64,000 bases of DNA from Paenibacillus sp. FSL W8-0426 (GCF_037969725.1 NZ_CP150203.1:5656001-5720000); one strand, 5' to 3'. Shown: positions 44,680 through 53,309, counted from the first letter of the stretch. Translations and numbers: made by a program. Notes: generated by a model not told the origin, from the letters alone.

Positions 44680-45684
44680 TTGTTGACTGCACAAACGAAC
44701 GGTCATGAGATGACCGATTTGCTTATTATCGGCGGTGGACCTGCGGGATTGTTCGCTGCGTTCTATGGCGGAATGCGCCAAGCGTCCGTTACGCTGGTAG
44801 AGAGCATGCCGCAATTGGGCGGACAGCTGGCCGCACTCTATCCGGAGAAATACATCTATGATGTTGCCGGATTCCCGAAAGTGACTGCACAGGAACTGGT
44901 AAATAATCTGATCGAGCAGATGAGCCACTTCAACCCGAATATTCGTCTGGAGGAAAAAGTCGTTTCGGTCGAGAAAAAGGACGAGCGCCACTTCATCGTC
45001 AAAACCGATGCAAACGAATACCATGCCCAAGCCGTCATTATTACTGCGGGCGTCGGCGCATTCGAACCTCGCCGTCTGGAACTCGAAGGCGCGGACAAGT
45101 TCGAAAAAACGAACCTTCATTATTTCATTAGCGATCTGAACGCGTTTGCCGGCAAAAAAGTGCTGATCAGCGGCGGCGGCGACTCTGCGGTAGACTGGGC
45201 GCTGATGCTTGAGCCGATTGCCGAGCAAGTGACGCTCGTTCATCGGCGGGATAAATTCCGTGCGCATGAGCATAGTGTCGAAAACCTGATGAATTCGAAA
45301 GTCAATGTCGTGACGCCGACCGAAATTTCGGAAATTCACGGTGACGACCGCATTACCAAAGTCACGCTGTCCCATGTCAAAACCAAAGAAACACAAGAGA
45401 TTGAAGTCGATGACGTCATTGTCAACTTTGGATTCGTTTCCTCGCTTGGACCGATCTCCGAATGGGGAATCGCCATCGAAAACAATTCCATCGTCGTGGA
45501 TTCCCGGATGGAAACGTCCATTCCTGGCATTTTCGCTGCCGGCGACATTACGACCTACCCGGGCAAGCTGAAGCTGATCGCCGTAGGTTTCGGAGAAGCG
45601 CCTACCGCCGTCAACAATGCCAAAGTATACTTTGATCCGGACGCGAAATTGTCTCCGGGACATAGCAGCAACATGAAGCGTTAA
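44680..45684 (+). CDS. yumC: Ferredoxin/flavodoxin-NADP+ reductase type 2
   Basis: 334 residues. [20 protein letters not shown] is the FAD fold and [19 protein letters not shown] the NADPH fold, in the thioredoxin-reductase-like order but without a CxxC between them, as in B. subtilis Yum[35 protein letters not shown] closes the FAD part. It reduces ferredoxin or flavodoxin with NADPH. The start is TTG 44680: AGAAAGGTG lies 8 bp before it; TTG 44683 is the alternative. The downstream 45719 hairpin is near its end. Confidence 0.94.
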   Translation: MLTAQTNGHEMTDLLIIGGGPAGLFAAFYGGMRQASVTLVESMPQLGGQLAALYPEKYIYDVAGFPKVTAQELVNNLIEQMSHFNPNIRLEEKVVSVEKKDERHFIVKTDANEYHAQAVIITAGVGAFEPRRLELEGADKFEKTNLHYFISDLNAFAGKKVLISGGGDSAVDWALMLEPIAEQVTLVHRRDKFRAHEHSVENLMNSKVNVVTPTEISEIHGDDRITKVTLSHVKTKETQEIEVDDVIVNFGFVSSLGPISEWGIAIENNSIVVDSRMETSIPGIFAAGDITTYPGKLKLIAVGFGEAPTAVNNAKVYFDPDAKLSPGHSSNMKR

Positions 45685-45718
45685 TCGGCTGCCAAGCCCC
45701 TTCATAAAAGACACAAAA

Positions 45719-45770
45719 AAGGGTATCTTACTCCTGAACAACGATCTTATCCTTCAGGAGGGATACCCTT
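45719..45770. promoter_or_regulatory. Long hairpin enclosing the RBS and start of the zinc-ribbon gene
   Basis: AAGGGTATC and CTCCTGAA (45719-45738) pair with TTCAGGAG and GATACCCTT (45753-45770). Two short internal bulges and a 14-base loop remain. The right arm contains the AGGAGGG ribosome binding site and the first two bases of the TTG start. It can end the yumC transcript and, if transcribed through, hide the start signals of the next gene. Confidence 0.7.
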
Positions 45771-46023
45771 GTCTTATATATGCCCGCTTTGTAATGGCCT
45801 TATTGTTCCGGCGCAGGCTTGTCCCCACTGCCTTCAGGGGCTGTCGGAATGCGGCAAATTGGACGATTACACCGGTCCTTACAGCCCCTATACTTCCGGC
45901 ATCACTTCTACCGGCGATGCGGAGGAGGCAGGAAGCGGTTGCATACATGTGCTGTACTGCGACCATTGCCAGACCCGTACGTTATGGTCCGAACCTCTAT
46001 GGGACATATCCGGAAACCTGTAG
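45769..46023 (+). CDS. Small zinc-ribbon protein of unknown function
   Basis: 84 residues with three CxxC-like pairs: YICPLCNG, ACPHCLQG and YCDHCQTR, which suit one or two zinc sites. A loop of PYSPYTSG and a polar middle part lie between. I recognise no characterised family. It starts at TTG 45769 with TTCAGGAGGG 6-7 bp before it; no ATG exists in frame. The RBS is buried in a long hairpin. It faces sda tail to tail with a 23-bp gap. Confidence 0.6.
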   Translation: MSYICPLCNGLIVPAQACPHCLQGLSECGKLDDYTGPYSPYTSGITSTGDAEEAGSGCIHVLYCDHCQTRTLWSEPLWDISGNL

Positions 46024-46046
46024 CCTTGCCTGCAGTGAGGAGTTCT

Positions 46047-46190
46047 TTAGTGAAGAATGGCAGAAGCATTGGTATCCAGTTTGCGCTTATGGATTTCAGC
46101 CAAGAGCAGGGCGATGAAATCTCTCTCGAGATTGAGCTCAATCGCTTGATGGTAAGAATCCAATAACATCTCATCGGATAACATAGCCAT
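46047..46190 (-). CDS. sda: Sporulation checkpoint inhibitor Sda
   Basis: 47 residues. MAMLSDEMLLDSYHQAIELN followed by LERDFIALLLAEI matches B. subtilis Sda (46 aa; [20 protein letters not shown]) through its two-helix hairpin. Sda binds the sporulation kinases (KinA) and stops phosphorelay when replication is disturbed. A longer frame opens at 46334; the start at 46190 is chosen by the length of the family, and ATG 46184 fits GGTGG slightly better. Upstream is a dense cluster of DnaA boxes, as in B. subtilis, where DnaA drives the gene. Confidence 0.9.
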   Translation of the reverse strand: MAMLSDEMLLDSYHQAIELNLERDFIALLLAEIHKRKLDTNASAILH

Positions 46191-46264
46191 TTCCACCCAC
46201 AACCTTTCCTTTTTTTTCCTCGAAACTATCATATCAGAGATCCATAAAGAGAACAAGCGTTCTG

Positions 46265-46378
46265 TTATCCACAACAATTTGTGGAAATCCTGTGCATAGT
46301 TTGTTGATAAATGGCAAGAATGTTGACTATCCAACGTGGATAATGTGGACAGAATTTATGCACAGGATTTGTGGATAT
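46265..46378. promoter_or_regulatory. DnaA-box cluster upstream of sda
   Basis: Two sites fit TTATNCACA perfectly: TTATCCACA (46265-46273) and TTATGCACA (46356-46364). One-mismatch sites in the complementary orientation (TGTGNATAA) are TGTGCATAG (46291), TGTTGATAA (46302), CGTGGATAA (46335) and TGTGGATAT (46370). Six boxes within 114 bp, starting 75 bp upstream of sda, are far more than chance. Confidence 0.8.
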
Positions 46379-46541
46379 AACGATAGGCGATATATTAAAA
46401 AATATTTTTTGCATGATTCATAGTTTTACAGGCCGATACGTCTTATTACCCTATGCACCGCGGATTAAACCTGACCTGATCCTGACCTGCTTTCTTTTAT
46501 TATCGGCTGGCATTCGGATTTGTTTAAGCTTTTCATGCGTT

Positions 46542-47201
46542 TTATTGAGGTCTGGTGTTCACTTCCAAAATCCATATTTTCCCTGAATAATCCAGGCCGT
46601 AGTCAAATCCAAGCTCTCCTATTCCTGGAAAGCGGCTCTCCATGATTTGGGTACAGGTCAGTGTAAGCAAGCGCATTTCCCGCCGTTTTCGTGCAGTGGA
46701 CACATGCGGCAAGGAGTGCTTCAAAGCCGTTCTTCCATTTAGCATAGTTCCACCCCTGCTCAGATTGGTCACGCACAGGCCGCGCCGGGCCCATCGGCCC
46801 ACCATGGAACGAAACGTCCATCCACGCTCGGTTTTGACGACCTTCACCCTGTAGTCCACGGCTCTTCCATGAATGGTAGCGAGGTGAATACCCTGTTGAA
46901 TCAAATATTTTCGTTTAGCCTTTACCCGCAAAAGCGAACGGTACATCCTTTTGTAGCTTGAATAAGAACGCGTCGTTCTCTTATATTTATAACGGTATAC
47001 GCCACCGTGTGCGGACACCCGAATGACGCCGTAGCCCCCTGCCCCCACGATCGGTTTCACATATACCATTCCATACGTTCGGAGCATCTGTCGCAAATTC
47101 GGGGCATTGAACGCTACGGTCCGGGGGATGTGCGCAGCAGCAGCCGGATACTTCAACAGCGTTTCTGTTTTTAACCATTTGCTTGCAAGTTGTCTCGACA
47201 T
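46542..47201 (-). CDS. YheC/YheD family protein (ATP-grasp fold), short C-terminus
   Basis: 219 residues. MVYVKPIVGAGGYGVIRVS is the nucleotide-binding loop of the ATP-grasp fold, followed by basic repeats (YKRTTRSYSSYKRMYRSL), RAVDYRVKVVKTERGW, and GRWARRGLCVTNLSRGG. The end GKIWILEVNTRPQ holds the metal-binding Glu and Asn. YheC/D proteins are linked to the spore coat. Relatives usually continue about 30 residues after EVNTRP; here a TAA follows at once, so the tail may be lost. AAAGGAG precedes the ATG. Confidence 0.8.
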   Translation of the reverse strand: MSRQLASKWLKTETLLKYPAAAAHIPRTVAFNAPNLRQMLRTYGMVYVKPIVGAGGYGVIRVSAHGGVYRYKYKRTTRSYSSYKRMYRSLLRVKAKRKYLIQQGIHLATIHGRAVDYRVKVVKTERGWTFRSMVGRWARRGLCVTNLSRGGTMLNGRTALKHSLPHVSTARKRREMRLLTLTCTQIMESRFPGIGELGFDYGLDYSGKIWILEVNTRPQ

Positions 47202-47454
47202 GATTGATCTCCTTTCGTGAACAATGGTCCTTCCTTATACATACTCAGCAGAAACCTCCCATTCTTGGATGTTTGTCCAAGGCCAGGACCCATTTCCTTG
47301 GGGGCCGTTCCCTTATGGGCTTGTTTGTCCGAAGGTCAAGTGCAGTTTGTTCGCCGCCTGCGTCACGTTGCTTTTCAAACGCTTTAATCTGTAATATGCT
47401 ACTTAAGAATATATGGGTAATAGGATCAATAAGAGGACCGAAGGAGCGTTCATT

Positions 47455-47706
47455 ATGGAATCGTTTTTCAAGTCATTGTACGGCATCGCCTATGTCGCCA
47501 TGTTTATTGTGCTCTTGGCTGTCACCGTGCTGCTTTTTGTTACGGGAGTACGGCTGTTCATCCAAAAGCGGAATCGCGGATTCGCCGTAAGCTGTATTTT
47601 GTTCGCTTGTTTTATCACGTTCATCGTTGTTGTCATGCTGACAACACCCTTCTCCCCGCTTCCGGATTCGTCCGGAGCGATGGCCGCACTGTTGCAGTTT
47701 GGATAG
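47455..47706 (+). CDS. Small two-helix membrane protein
   Basis: 83 residues. Two hydrophobic helices (AYVAMFIVLLAVTVLLFVTGVRLFI and FAVSCILFACFITFIVVVML) with a basic QKRNRG loop between. No family recognised. The frame opens at 47413; the start at 47455 has AAGGAG 8 bp before it. It is 26 bp before ppx and in the same direction, so probably cotranscribed. Confidence 0.7.
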   Translation: MESFFKSLYGIAYVAMFIVLLAVTVLLFVTGVRLFIQKRNRGFAVSCILFACFITFIVVVMLTTPFSPLPDSSGAMAALLQFG

Positions 47707-47732
47707 ATCACCCTGCGTAGAAGGAGATAAGT

Positions 47733-49259
47733 ATGAATCAAAAAGGAACTCTCGGCATTATCGACATCGGCTCCAATTCCATTCGCCTCGTCATCTATGA
47801 GATGGATGCAGAAGGCGCTTATCGAATCATTCATGAGGATAAATATGCGGCAAGATTAAGCAGCGTGGTTGAAAAAGATGGACGGATTTTGCGTTCTTCA
47901 TTGGACACCGCCATGACTGTACTGCAGCAATTCAAGGCAACGTGTGACGCATTTCGCACGAGCAGAATTCACGCAGCCGCTACGGCAGCCATTCGGAATG
48001 CAGCTAACGCCGATCAGATCATCGGGTGGCTGGAGGAGGGAACCGGGCTTGAAATCGAATGCGTATCCGGAGACCGTGAAGCTTATTACGGTTTTCTCGG
48101 AGTGATCCAGTCGATTGGCCTGAACGACGGGTACGTCGTCGATATCGGCGGAGGCAGCACGGAAATTTCTGTTTTCCGCAATCGGGAACGGCTGCATAGC
48201 ATCTCTTTGCCCATCGGTGCCGTGAACTCCCATGCCCGCTACGGGAATGAAGACCGCTGGACGGAAAGCCATATCGAAAGCCTGCGCAGCGAAATCGTCC
48301 AGGCCCTCAGCGGGCAGGAATGGATAAGCCAATACGCCGGACTTCCCCTGATCGGCCTGGGAGGTACCATGCGTACACTTGCCAAAATGGAGCAGAAGCG
48401 GACGCAATATTCGTTGCCGGTCACGCATCATTACGAGATTAGCGCTGCGGCGATGGATGCCATGTACGAGTCCATGCCGCAGCTGACCTCGGCCCAGCGT
48501 AAAAAGATCCCGGGATTGGCCAAAGACCGGGCCGATATCATCGTGCCTGGCATCATCATTTTGCGCACGGTATTCGAACTGATTCAAGGAGACCGTTACG
48601 TCGTCAGCGGAGCGGGCTTGCGCGACGGAATTTTACGCGATTTGCTGGCTCCATTCTATCCCTTGGCGCCGACGGCACTGGAAGATAGTGTCCGCAATTT
48701 CCTTCATTTCGGTCCAGCTATGCCAACCGATCGGCTGAAATGCGTATACGAGGACTCTCTTACCCTGTACCGTGCTTTATACGGCAAGGAGCCGTCGCCC
48801 GAAGATGACCGCATTTTGTACGTGGCCTCGATGCTGCATGGCGCCGGCAAACAGATCAATTACTTCCGATACAGCCAGCACTCTGCATATTGGATCATGA
48901 ATGCCGGCATTTACGGACTTTCACACCGGGAAACCGTGTTATCCGCATTGGTCGCCGACTATCATCCGAAGAAAAGAACGAATCAACTGCTGCAAAAACA
49001 CAAGGACATCTTGCTTGCATCGGACGATCACCATGCGCACCATCTTGGCTCCATCGTGCAAGCAGCCCAAGTCATTCATCGTGCCGGGCGTATATCGTCC
49101 ATGACGGCAACGCAAAAAAACGGCTCGCTGCAGATGAATTTCACCTGTACAGCCGAGCCGTTACTCGAATTGAAAGGTTTGGAAGATGCCATGAAGGATC
49201 TGGAAGACGCATGGAAAATCACGTCAGCATATTCGATTCTTCCGGCTTCCAAGGAATGA
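47733..49259 (+). CDS. ppx: Exopolyphosphatase / Ppx-GppA family phosphatase
   Basis: 508 residues. GIIDIGSNSIRLVIYEMD, the first phosphate loop of the ASKHA fold, is at the N-terminus. YVVDIGGGSTEISVFRN is the second loop, and GLGGTMRTLAKM a third. The C-terminal part (330-508) is an HD-like helical domain, with YVASMLHGAGKQINYF and ALVADYHPKK. It hydrolyses terminal phosphate from polyphosphate or pppGpp. It converges with ppk and the two share 41 bp at their 3' ends. GAAGGAG precedes the ATG. Confidence 0.94.
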   Translation: MNQKGTLGIIDIGSNSIRLVIYEMDAEGAYRIIHEDKYAARLSSVVEKDGRILRSSLDTAMTVLQQFKATCDAFRTSRIHAAATAAIRNAANADQIIGWLEEGTGLEIECVSGDREAYYGFLGVIQSIGLNDGYVVDIGGGSTEISVFRNRERLHSISLPIGAVNSHARYGNEDRWTESHIESLRSEIVQALSGQEWISQYAGLPLIGLGGTMRTLAKMEQKRTQYSLPVTHHYEISAAAMDAMYESMPQLTSAQRKKIPGLAKDRADIIVPGIIILRTVFELIQGDRYVVSGAGLRDGILRDLLAPFYPLAPTALEDSVRNFLHFGPAMPTDRLKCVYEDSLTLYRALYGKEPSPEDDRILYVASMLHGAGKQINYFRYSQHSAYWIMNAGIYGLSHRETVLSALVADYHPKKRTNQLLQKHKDILLASDDHHAHHLGSIVQAAQVIHRAGRISSMTATQKNGSLQMNFTCTAEPLLELKGLEDAMKDLEDAWKITSAYSILPASKE

Positions 49260-51300
49260 TGCCCATCGCCTCCGTCTGACTTCTCAGCGGGGGTTCTTCG
49301 TTTTGCACAAACACGTAATTGCCGCTAGGCAAGAGCTTTCTCGCCTTCACGTTGTCTCTGAGCGACAAATTCAAAATTTCCACAAGCATCCGCTTCAAAT
49401 CCGGATCGAATACGGGACACATCAGCTCGATCCGGCGCTGCAGGTTGCGCGTCATCCAGTCGGCGCTGGATATATACACATCCGGATTCCGGTTATTTTC
49501 AAAGTAGAACAATCTGGAGTGTTCCAGGAACCGATCCACAATGCTGATGACGCGAATGTTTTCGCTCAATCCCTCGACGCCGGGACGCAGACAGCATACG
49601 CCTCGGACGATCAGATCAATCTGCACGCCGGCCTGGGAGGCCAAATAGAGCTCGTCGATCATATCCTGGTGCGACAGCGAGTTGATCTTAGCGATGATCC
49701 GTGCCGGACGCCCTTTTAGAGCATGCTCCTTCTCCCTGCGGATCAAAGCAAACAATTCATCTTTCATGCCGTCAGGTGCCACGCGGAAAGCTTTCATCGA
49801 TTTGGGCCCGGAATATCCGGTAATCTCGTTGAACAACTCGGAGGCATCTTCCCCGATGACCGGGTTGGAGGTGAACAGCCCTACGTCCGTATATACTTTC
49901 GCCGTACTCTCGTTGTAATTCCCCGTCCCCACGTGCACGTAACGACGCAAGCCGTTTTGCTCCCTGCGCACGACCAGAATGATCTTGGCATGGGTTTTCA
50001 AACCGACAAGCCCGTACACGACGTGGCAGCCTGCCTTCTCCAACTTGCGGGCCCAGGCAATGTTCCGCTCCTCATCGAAGCGTGCCTTCAGTTCAACCAC
50101 GACCGTCACCTGTTTGCCGCTCTCTGCAGCATGGGCCAAGGCCGGAATCAGGCGAGAATCGCCGTTTACCCGGTACAGCGTCATCTTGATCGCCATCACT
50201 CTTGGATCTTCCGATGCTTCAACGACGAAGTCGGTGACCGGTTCAAACGACTCGTACGGGTGATAGACCAGCACATCCCGCTTGCGCAGCAACTCGAAAT
50301 GGCTCTCCCGCGGCAAAAATTCCGGCGGATAGATCGGCTGCACGGGACTATACTTCAGATGGCTAAAGCCCTCAATGCTGTCCACGAACCCCGAGAGGAA
50401 GCTGAGATCGAGCGGTCCATCGATTTCGAATACCGGGTCCTCGATCTCAAACTCCTCCTGCAGCTCGGCCAATGCGTCCGGCCGAAAATCCGTGCAGATT
50501 TCGAGTCGGACGGGTGCCCCCCGGCGTCTGCGCCGCAATTCTTTCTCAATCGCTTCGAGCAGATCCTCAGCTTCTTCTTCATTAATGGAAAGATCTGCGT
50601 TGCGGGTGACCCGGAACTCCTGCACTGCCAGCGGAATGAACCCGCTGAACAGCGTCGTCATATGATGCTTGATCAGATCTTCGATCAGAATGAACGTTTT
50701 CTTTTTGCTGTTTGCACGGAGCGGCACTTGAATGACCCTCGGCAGATTGGAAGGAACCTGAATAATCGCGAATAAGGGCTCGCCCTCACTCTCCTCTTCC
50801 TTCTGAAGAAGCACCGACAAATACACCGATTTATGATGCACCAGCGGGAATGGACGGCTTTGGTCCACTGCCATTGGGGTTAACACTGGAAAAATGATGT
50901 CATGATAATATTGATCCATGGCGCGCTGCTGCGTCACATTCAAGTCATCATATTCCTGAAGAACGACGCCTTTTTTGGCGAGCAGACGAATCAATTCACG
51001 ATAGGTTTTGTATTGTTCGGATACCATTCCACCAATGCGCTTGATCAATCGCCGATACAGACCGGAAGGCGTATACCCCGTAAAATCCTTTTGCGTAAAC
51101 CCGGCCTTGATCTTTTCCTTCGTTTCCGCTACCCTGACACTCATGAATTCGTCCAGGTTGCTGGCGACGATTCCCAAAAACCTCAATCGTTCCAGTAAAG
51201 GCGTTTCAGGATCCTGTGCCTCCTGCAGCACGCGCCGATTAAACTCGACCCAGCTTAAATCGCGGTTTACATAATTGCCTGTTTTGATATCTCTTTGCAT
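49219..51300 (-). CDS. ppk: Polyphosphate kinase 1
   Basis: 693 residues, the usual PPK1 length. NRDLSWVEFNRRVLQEA (N domain), VDQSRPFPLVHHKSVYLSVL, and SASNLDEF-type VASNLDEFMSVRV are seen. The catalytic domains have VYHPYESFEPVTDFV, VVELKARFDEERNIAW, and GLKTHAKIILV with the phospho-histidine. VHVGTGNYNESTAKVYTDVGLFT follows, and SADWMTRNLQRRIELMCP the second His/Arg site. It builds polyphosphate from ATP at the membrane. The frame opens at 51333; GGAGG stands 7 bp before ATG 51300. Confidence 0.96.
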   Translation of the reverse strand: MQRDIKTGNYVNRDLSWVEFNRRVLQEAQDPETPLLERLRFLGIVASNLDEFMSVRVAETKEKIKAGFTQKDFTGYTPSGLYRRLIKRIGGMVSEQYKTYRELIRLLAKKGVVLQEYDDLNVTQQRAMDQYYHDIIFPVLTPMAVDQSRPFPLVHHKSVYLSVLLQKEEESEGEPLFAIIQVPSNLPRVIQVPLRANSKKKTFILIEDLIKHHMTTLFSGFIPLAVQEFRVTRNADLSINEEEAEDLLEAIEKELRRRRRGAPVRLEICTDFRPDALAELQEEFEIEDPVFEIDGPLDLSFLSGFVDSIEGFSHLKYSPVQPIYPPEFLPRESHFELLRKRDVLVYHPYESFEPVTDFVVEASEDPRVMAIKMTLYRVNGDSRLIPALAHAAESGKQVTVVVELKARFDEERNIAWARKLEKAGCHVVYGLVGLKTHAKIILVVRREQNGLRRYVHVGTGNYNESTAKVYTDVGLFTSNPVIGEDASELFNEITGYSGPKSMKAFRVAPDGMKDELFALIRREKEHALKGRPARIIAKINSLSHQDMIDELYLASQAGVQIDLIVRGVCCLRPGVEGLSENIRVISIVDRFLEHSRLFYFENNRNPDVYISSADWMTRNLQRRIELMCPVFDPDLKRMLVEILNLSLRDNVKARKLLPSGNYVFVQNEEPPLRSQTEAMGIIPWKPEESNMLT

Positions 51301-51566
51301 GTCTGGCCTCCGAATGTGTTGCATATCCATCAATGTTACATGTACTTGTTATAATTGTACTATTCGTGATTGGCAGCAAGCGTCATCGCAGTGTAAAATC
51401 AGTGTAAAATTTACGTAAATCATACCGCATCTCGGTGACTTTTTCCATCCCTTTACAAAGGGAGGCAGACAAGGTAAAGTGATGTACAGAATCGCTTGAG
51501 CCGGCATTTTTTTGTTCGGAAATCCTCCGAATTCATATCGCATCTATATATAAGAAGGAGTTTAAC

Positions 51567-51794
51567 ATGAAATCCAACAAACCCAGAACATTGCATAAAA
51601 ATATAGAATTTTTCGCAGCCGCGCTTTCCCAGTGTACGGTAACGGCATGGCAGGAAGATCCCGCAGGCGTATATTGCGAGGTGGGCCGCGGCATCGTGGA
51701 ACGCATCAGCGACGAAAGCGTACGAATTCGCAACGACAACGGCACGAAGAGTCATTTTGCACGAGACATGACGATGTTCCAGACCGAGAAATAA
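51567..51794 (+). CDS. Small soluble protein of unknown function
   Basis: 75 residues: basic N-terminus, one helix (HKNIEFFAAALSQC), then strands GVYCEVGRGIVERISDESVRI and HFARDMTMF. No family recognised. AAGAAGGAG lies 8 bp before the ATG. The structured transcript at 51866-52026 follows. Confidence 0.6.
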   Translation: MKSNKPRTLHKNIEFFAAALSQCTVTAWQEDPAGVYCEVGRGIVERISDESVRIRNDNGTKSHFARDMTMFQTEK

Positions 51795-51829
51795 AATTTT
51801 GCGCGATTGTAAAAAAAAGCAAAAAAGTG

Positions 51830-51859
51830 CTGGCATTTTAAGCGCCCGTGATGTATACT
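51830..51859 (+). promoter_or_regulatory. Sigma-A-like promoter of the structured transcript
   Basis: CTGGCA (51830-51835) and TATACT (51854-51859) are separated by 18 bp. The -10 box is close to consensus, the -35 matches 4 of 6. Confidence 0.55.
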
Positions 51860-51888
51860 CGTCTCACAAGGAAAGGAGGTGCGTCAAC

Positions 51889-51942
51889 ATTAGTTATTCC
51901 ATGTTGAACGTGTCCCTTACCCGATTCAACCGTTCAAATTAA
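51889..51942 (+). CDS. Possible 17-aa leader peptide with ATT start
   Basis: The frame ATT AGT TAT TCC ATG reads SYSMLNVSLTRFNRSN after the start. AGGAAAGGAGGTG is perfectly spaced from ATT, while the first ATG (51901) has no RBS at a suitable distance. ATT starts are known mainly from infC. The stop codon lies in the hairpin loop. Coding is inferred from the RBS only. Confidence 0.35.
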   Translation: MSYSMLNVSLTRFNRSN

Positions 51943-52000
51943 GTTGAATGGTTGAAGGCGCGGGATACGGATCAAGGCTTCACATAGCGCCACGGGTAGA

Positions 52001-52026
52001 AAGACCGTCTTCGGACGGTCTTTTTT
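52001..52026 (+). terminator. Strong terminator of the short transcript
   Basis: GACCGTC and GACGGTC flank a TTCG tetraloop (52003-52020), followed by six T. It lies 138 bp before the GH53 start codon. Confidence 0.9.
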
Positions 52027-52163
52027 CATGTCCGAGAACGCGTGCCAGCGCAAGCTTGTTGCAAAAACAACCAAAATATTGGAAATGGACCCTGTAGGCA
52101 GATGCCCCTAGGCAACTATAATGAGGGTGCAACTCATCCTAATATTCAGGGAGGAATATTTGA

Positions 52164-53213
52164 ATGCCGAGATTTGTAAGGGGTTACAAAATATCCATCG
52201 TATTGGTCTTTGCTTTGCTGTTCACCTCGCTCGGGCTGCCTGCCAGCCAGCATGCCGATGCAGCGCCAAGCTTTGCCAAAGGGGCCGACATCAGTTGGGT
52301 TCCGGGGATGGAAGCACAAGGGTATAAGTGGAAAGATAAAAACGGCGTGCAGCGCGACATTATCGATATCCTCAAAAACGACTATCAAATCAACTCGGTT
52401 CGTATCCGCGTTTTCGTGAATCCTTCGAATGATTACGGAAACGGGTACCTGAACAAAGATCGCGCCGCAGCGCTGGCCCAACGTGCCAAAAACGCAGGCA
52501 TGAGCGTGATGCTCACCCTGCACTATAGCGATTCGTGGGCCGATCCGGGCCAGCAAACCAAACCTGCCGCGTGGAAAAACTACACGTTCCAGCAATTGAT
52601 GGATGCCGTATGGAATTATACGCGCGAGGTCATGACGGCCATGCAGAGCAAAGGCGTGACACCCGACTGGGTGCAGATCGGAAACGAAACGAGCAATGGC
52701 ATGCTGTGGGAAGACGGCAAAGCGTCGGTGAACATGAAAAACTATGCCTGGCTTGTCAATACCGGCCATAATGCCGTCAAATCCATGAGCGCCAACACCA
52801 AAACGATCGTTCACCTCGCCGGCGGGGATGACAACGCCTTGTACGTCTGGAACATCGGCGGGCTGATCAGCAATGGCGCCAACTTCGATATGATCGCCAT
52901 GTCCCTGTACCCATCCGCTTCCGGCTGGAATACTGCAGTAACCAATGCCGTGAACAACGCCAAAGACCTGATCAACCGTTACGGCAAAGAAATCATCGTT
53001 TCCGAAATCGGCATGGACAACAATCAGCCTGCCGCAGGCAAAAGCTTCGTTGCCGCCATGAAAAACCAATTCCGCAACCTTCCTAACGGCAAAGGCAAAG
53101 GGGTGTTTTATTGGGAGCCGCAAGCCACTCCGGGCTACAATGGCGGATACGGCAAGGGAGCATGGCAATCCAACATGATGCCGACCATCATGCTGGAAGG
53201 CTTCATTGACTAA
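52164..53213 (+). CDS. ganB: GH53 arabinogalactan endo-beta-1,4-galactanase, secreted
   Basis: 349 residues. The signal peptide ISIVLVFALLFTSLGLPASQHADA ends at about residue 33. The catalytic TIM barrel has FAKGADISWVPGMEAQGY, INSVRIRVFVNPSND, VMLTLHYSDSWADPGQQTKPAAW, VQIGNETSNGMLW (acid/base Glu after GN) and EIIVSEIGMDNN (nucleophile Glu). This matches GH53, which cuts beta-1,4-galactan of pectin type I arabinogalactan. GGGAGGA lies before the ATG, and a -10 TATAAT is at 52117-52122. No transporter for galactan is next to it, so it is a stand-alone exoenzyme. Confidence 0.95.
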   Translation: MPRFVRGYKISIVLVFALLFTSLGLPASQHADAAPSFAKGADISWVPGMEAQGYKWKDKNGVQRDIIDILKNDYQINSVRIRVFVNPSNDYGNGYLNKDRAAALAQRAKNAGMSVMLTLHYSDSWADPGQQTKPAAWKNYTFQQLMDAVWNYTREVMTAMQSKGVTPDWVQIGNETSNGMLWEDGKASVNMKNYAWLVNTGHNAVKSMSANTKTIVHLAGGDDNALYVWNIGGLISNGANFDMIAMSLYPSASGWNTAVTNAVNNAKDLINRYGKEIIVSEIGMDNNQPAAGKSFVAAMKNQFRNLPNGKGKGVFYWEPQATPGYNGGYGKGAWQSNMMPTIMLEGFID

Positions 53214-53249
53214 ACAGCAGATGCCCCATATTGTGTGATCTTACGATGA

Positions 53250-53292
53250 ATCAAACAGCCTTGGCTCGAATATCCGAACTAAGGCTGTTTGA
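53250..53292 (+). terminator. Terminator after the galactanase gene
   Basis: ATCAAACAGCCTT and AAGGCTGTTTGAT pair around an 18-base loop, followed by TATATAT. Read the other way it could also end the 53.3-54.0 kb gene. Confidence 0.8.
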
Positions 53293-53309
53293 TTATATAT
53301 AGCTGGATG

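Larger units (their letters stand above)
51866..52026 (+). ncRNA. Structured short transcript candidate with internal ATT-start ORF
   Basis: About 160 nt run from just after a promoter to a strong terminator. A perfect hairpin TTCAACCGTTCAA/TTGAATGGTTGAA with one G-T pair sits at 51925-51956, and an outer stem GTGTCCC (51910-51916) pairs with GGGATAC (51962-51968). A full-strength AAGGAGGTG ends 8 bp before an ATT (51889), opening a 17-codon frame to TAA at 51940-51942, which lies in the loop of the hairpin. I could not match it to a known riboswitch or T-box. Confidence 0.5.

Noticed and set aside
47204..47590. 128-codon plus-strand frame overlapping the two-helix membrane protein
   Set aside because: It overlaps the better-supported gene at 47455, has no RBS and is full of stops in homologous positions expected for a leader.
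51866..52026. T-box or ribosomal-protein leader
   Set aside because: No T-box sequence, no specifier-like loop, and the gene downstream is a galactanase; the element stays unassigned.
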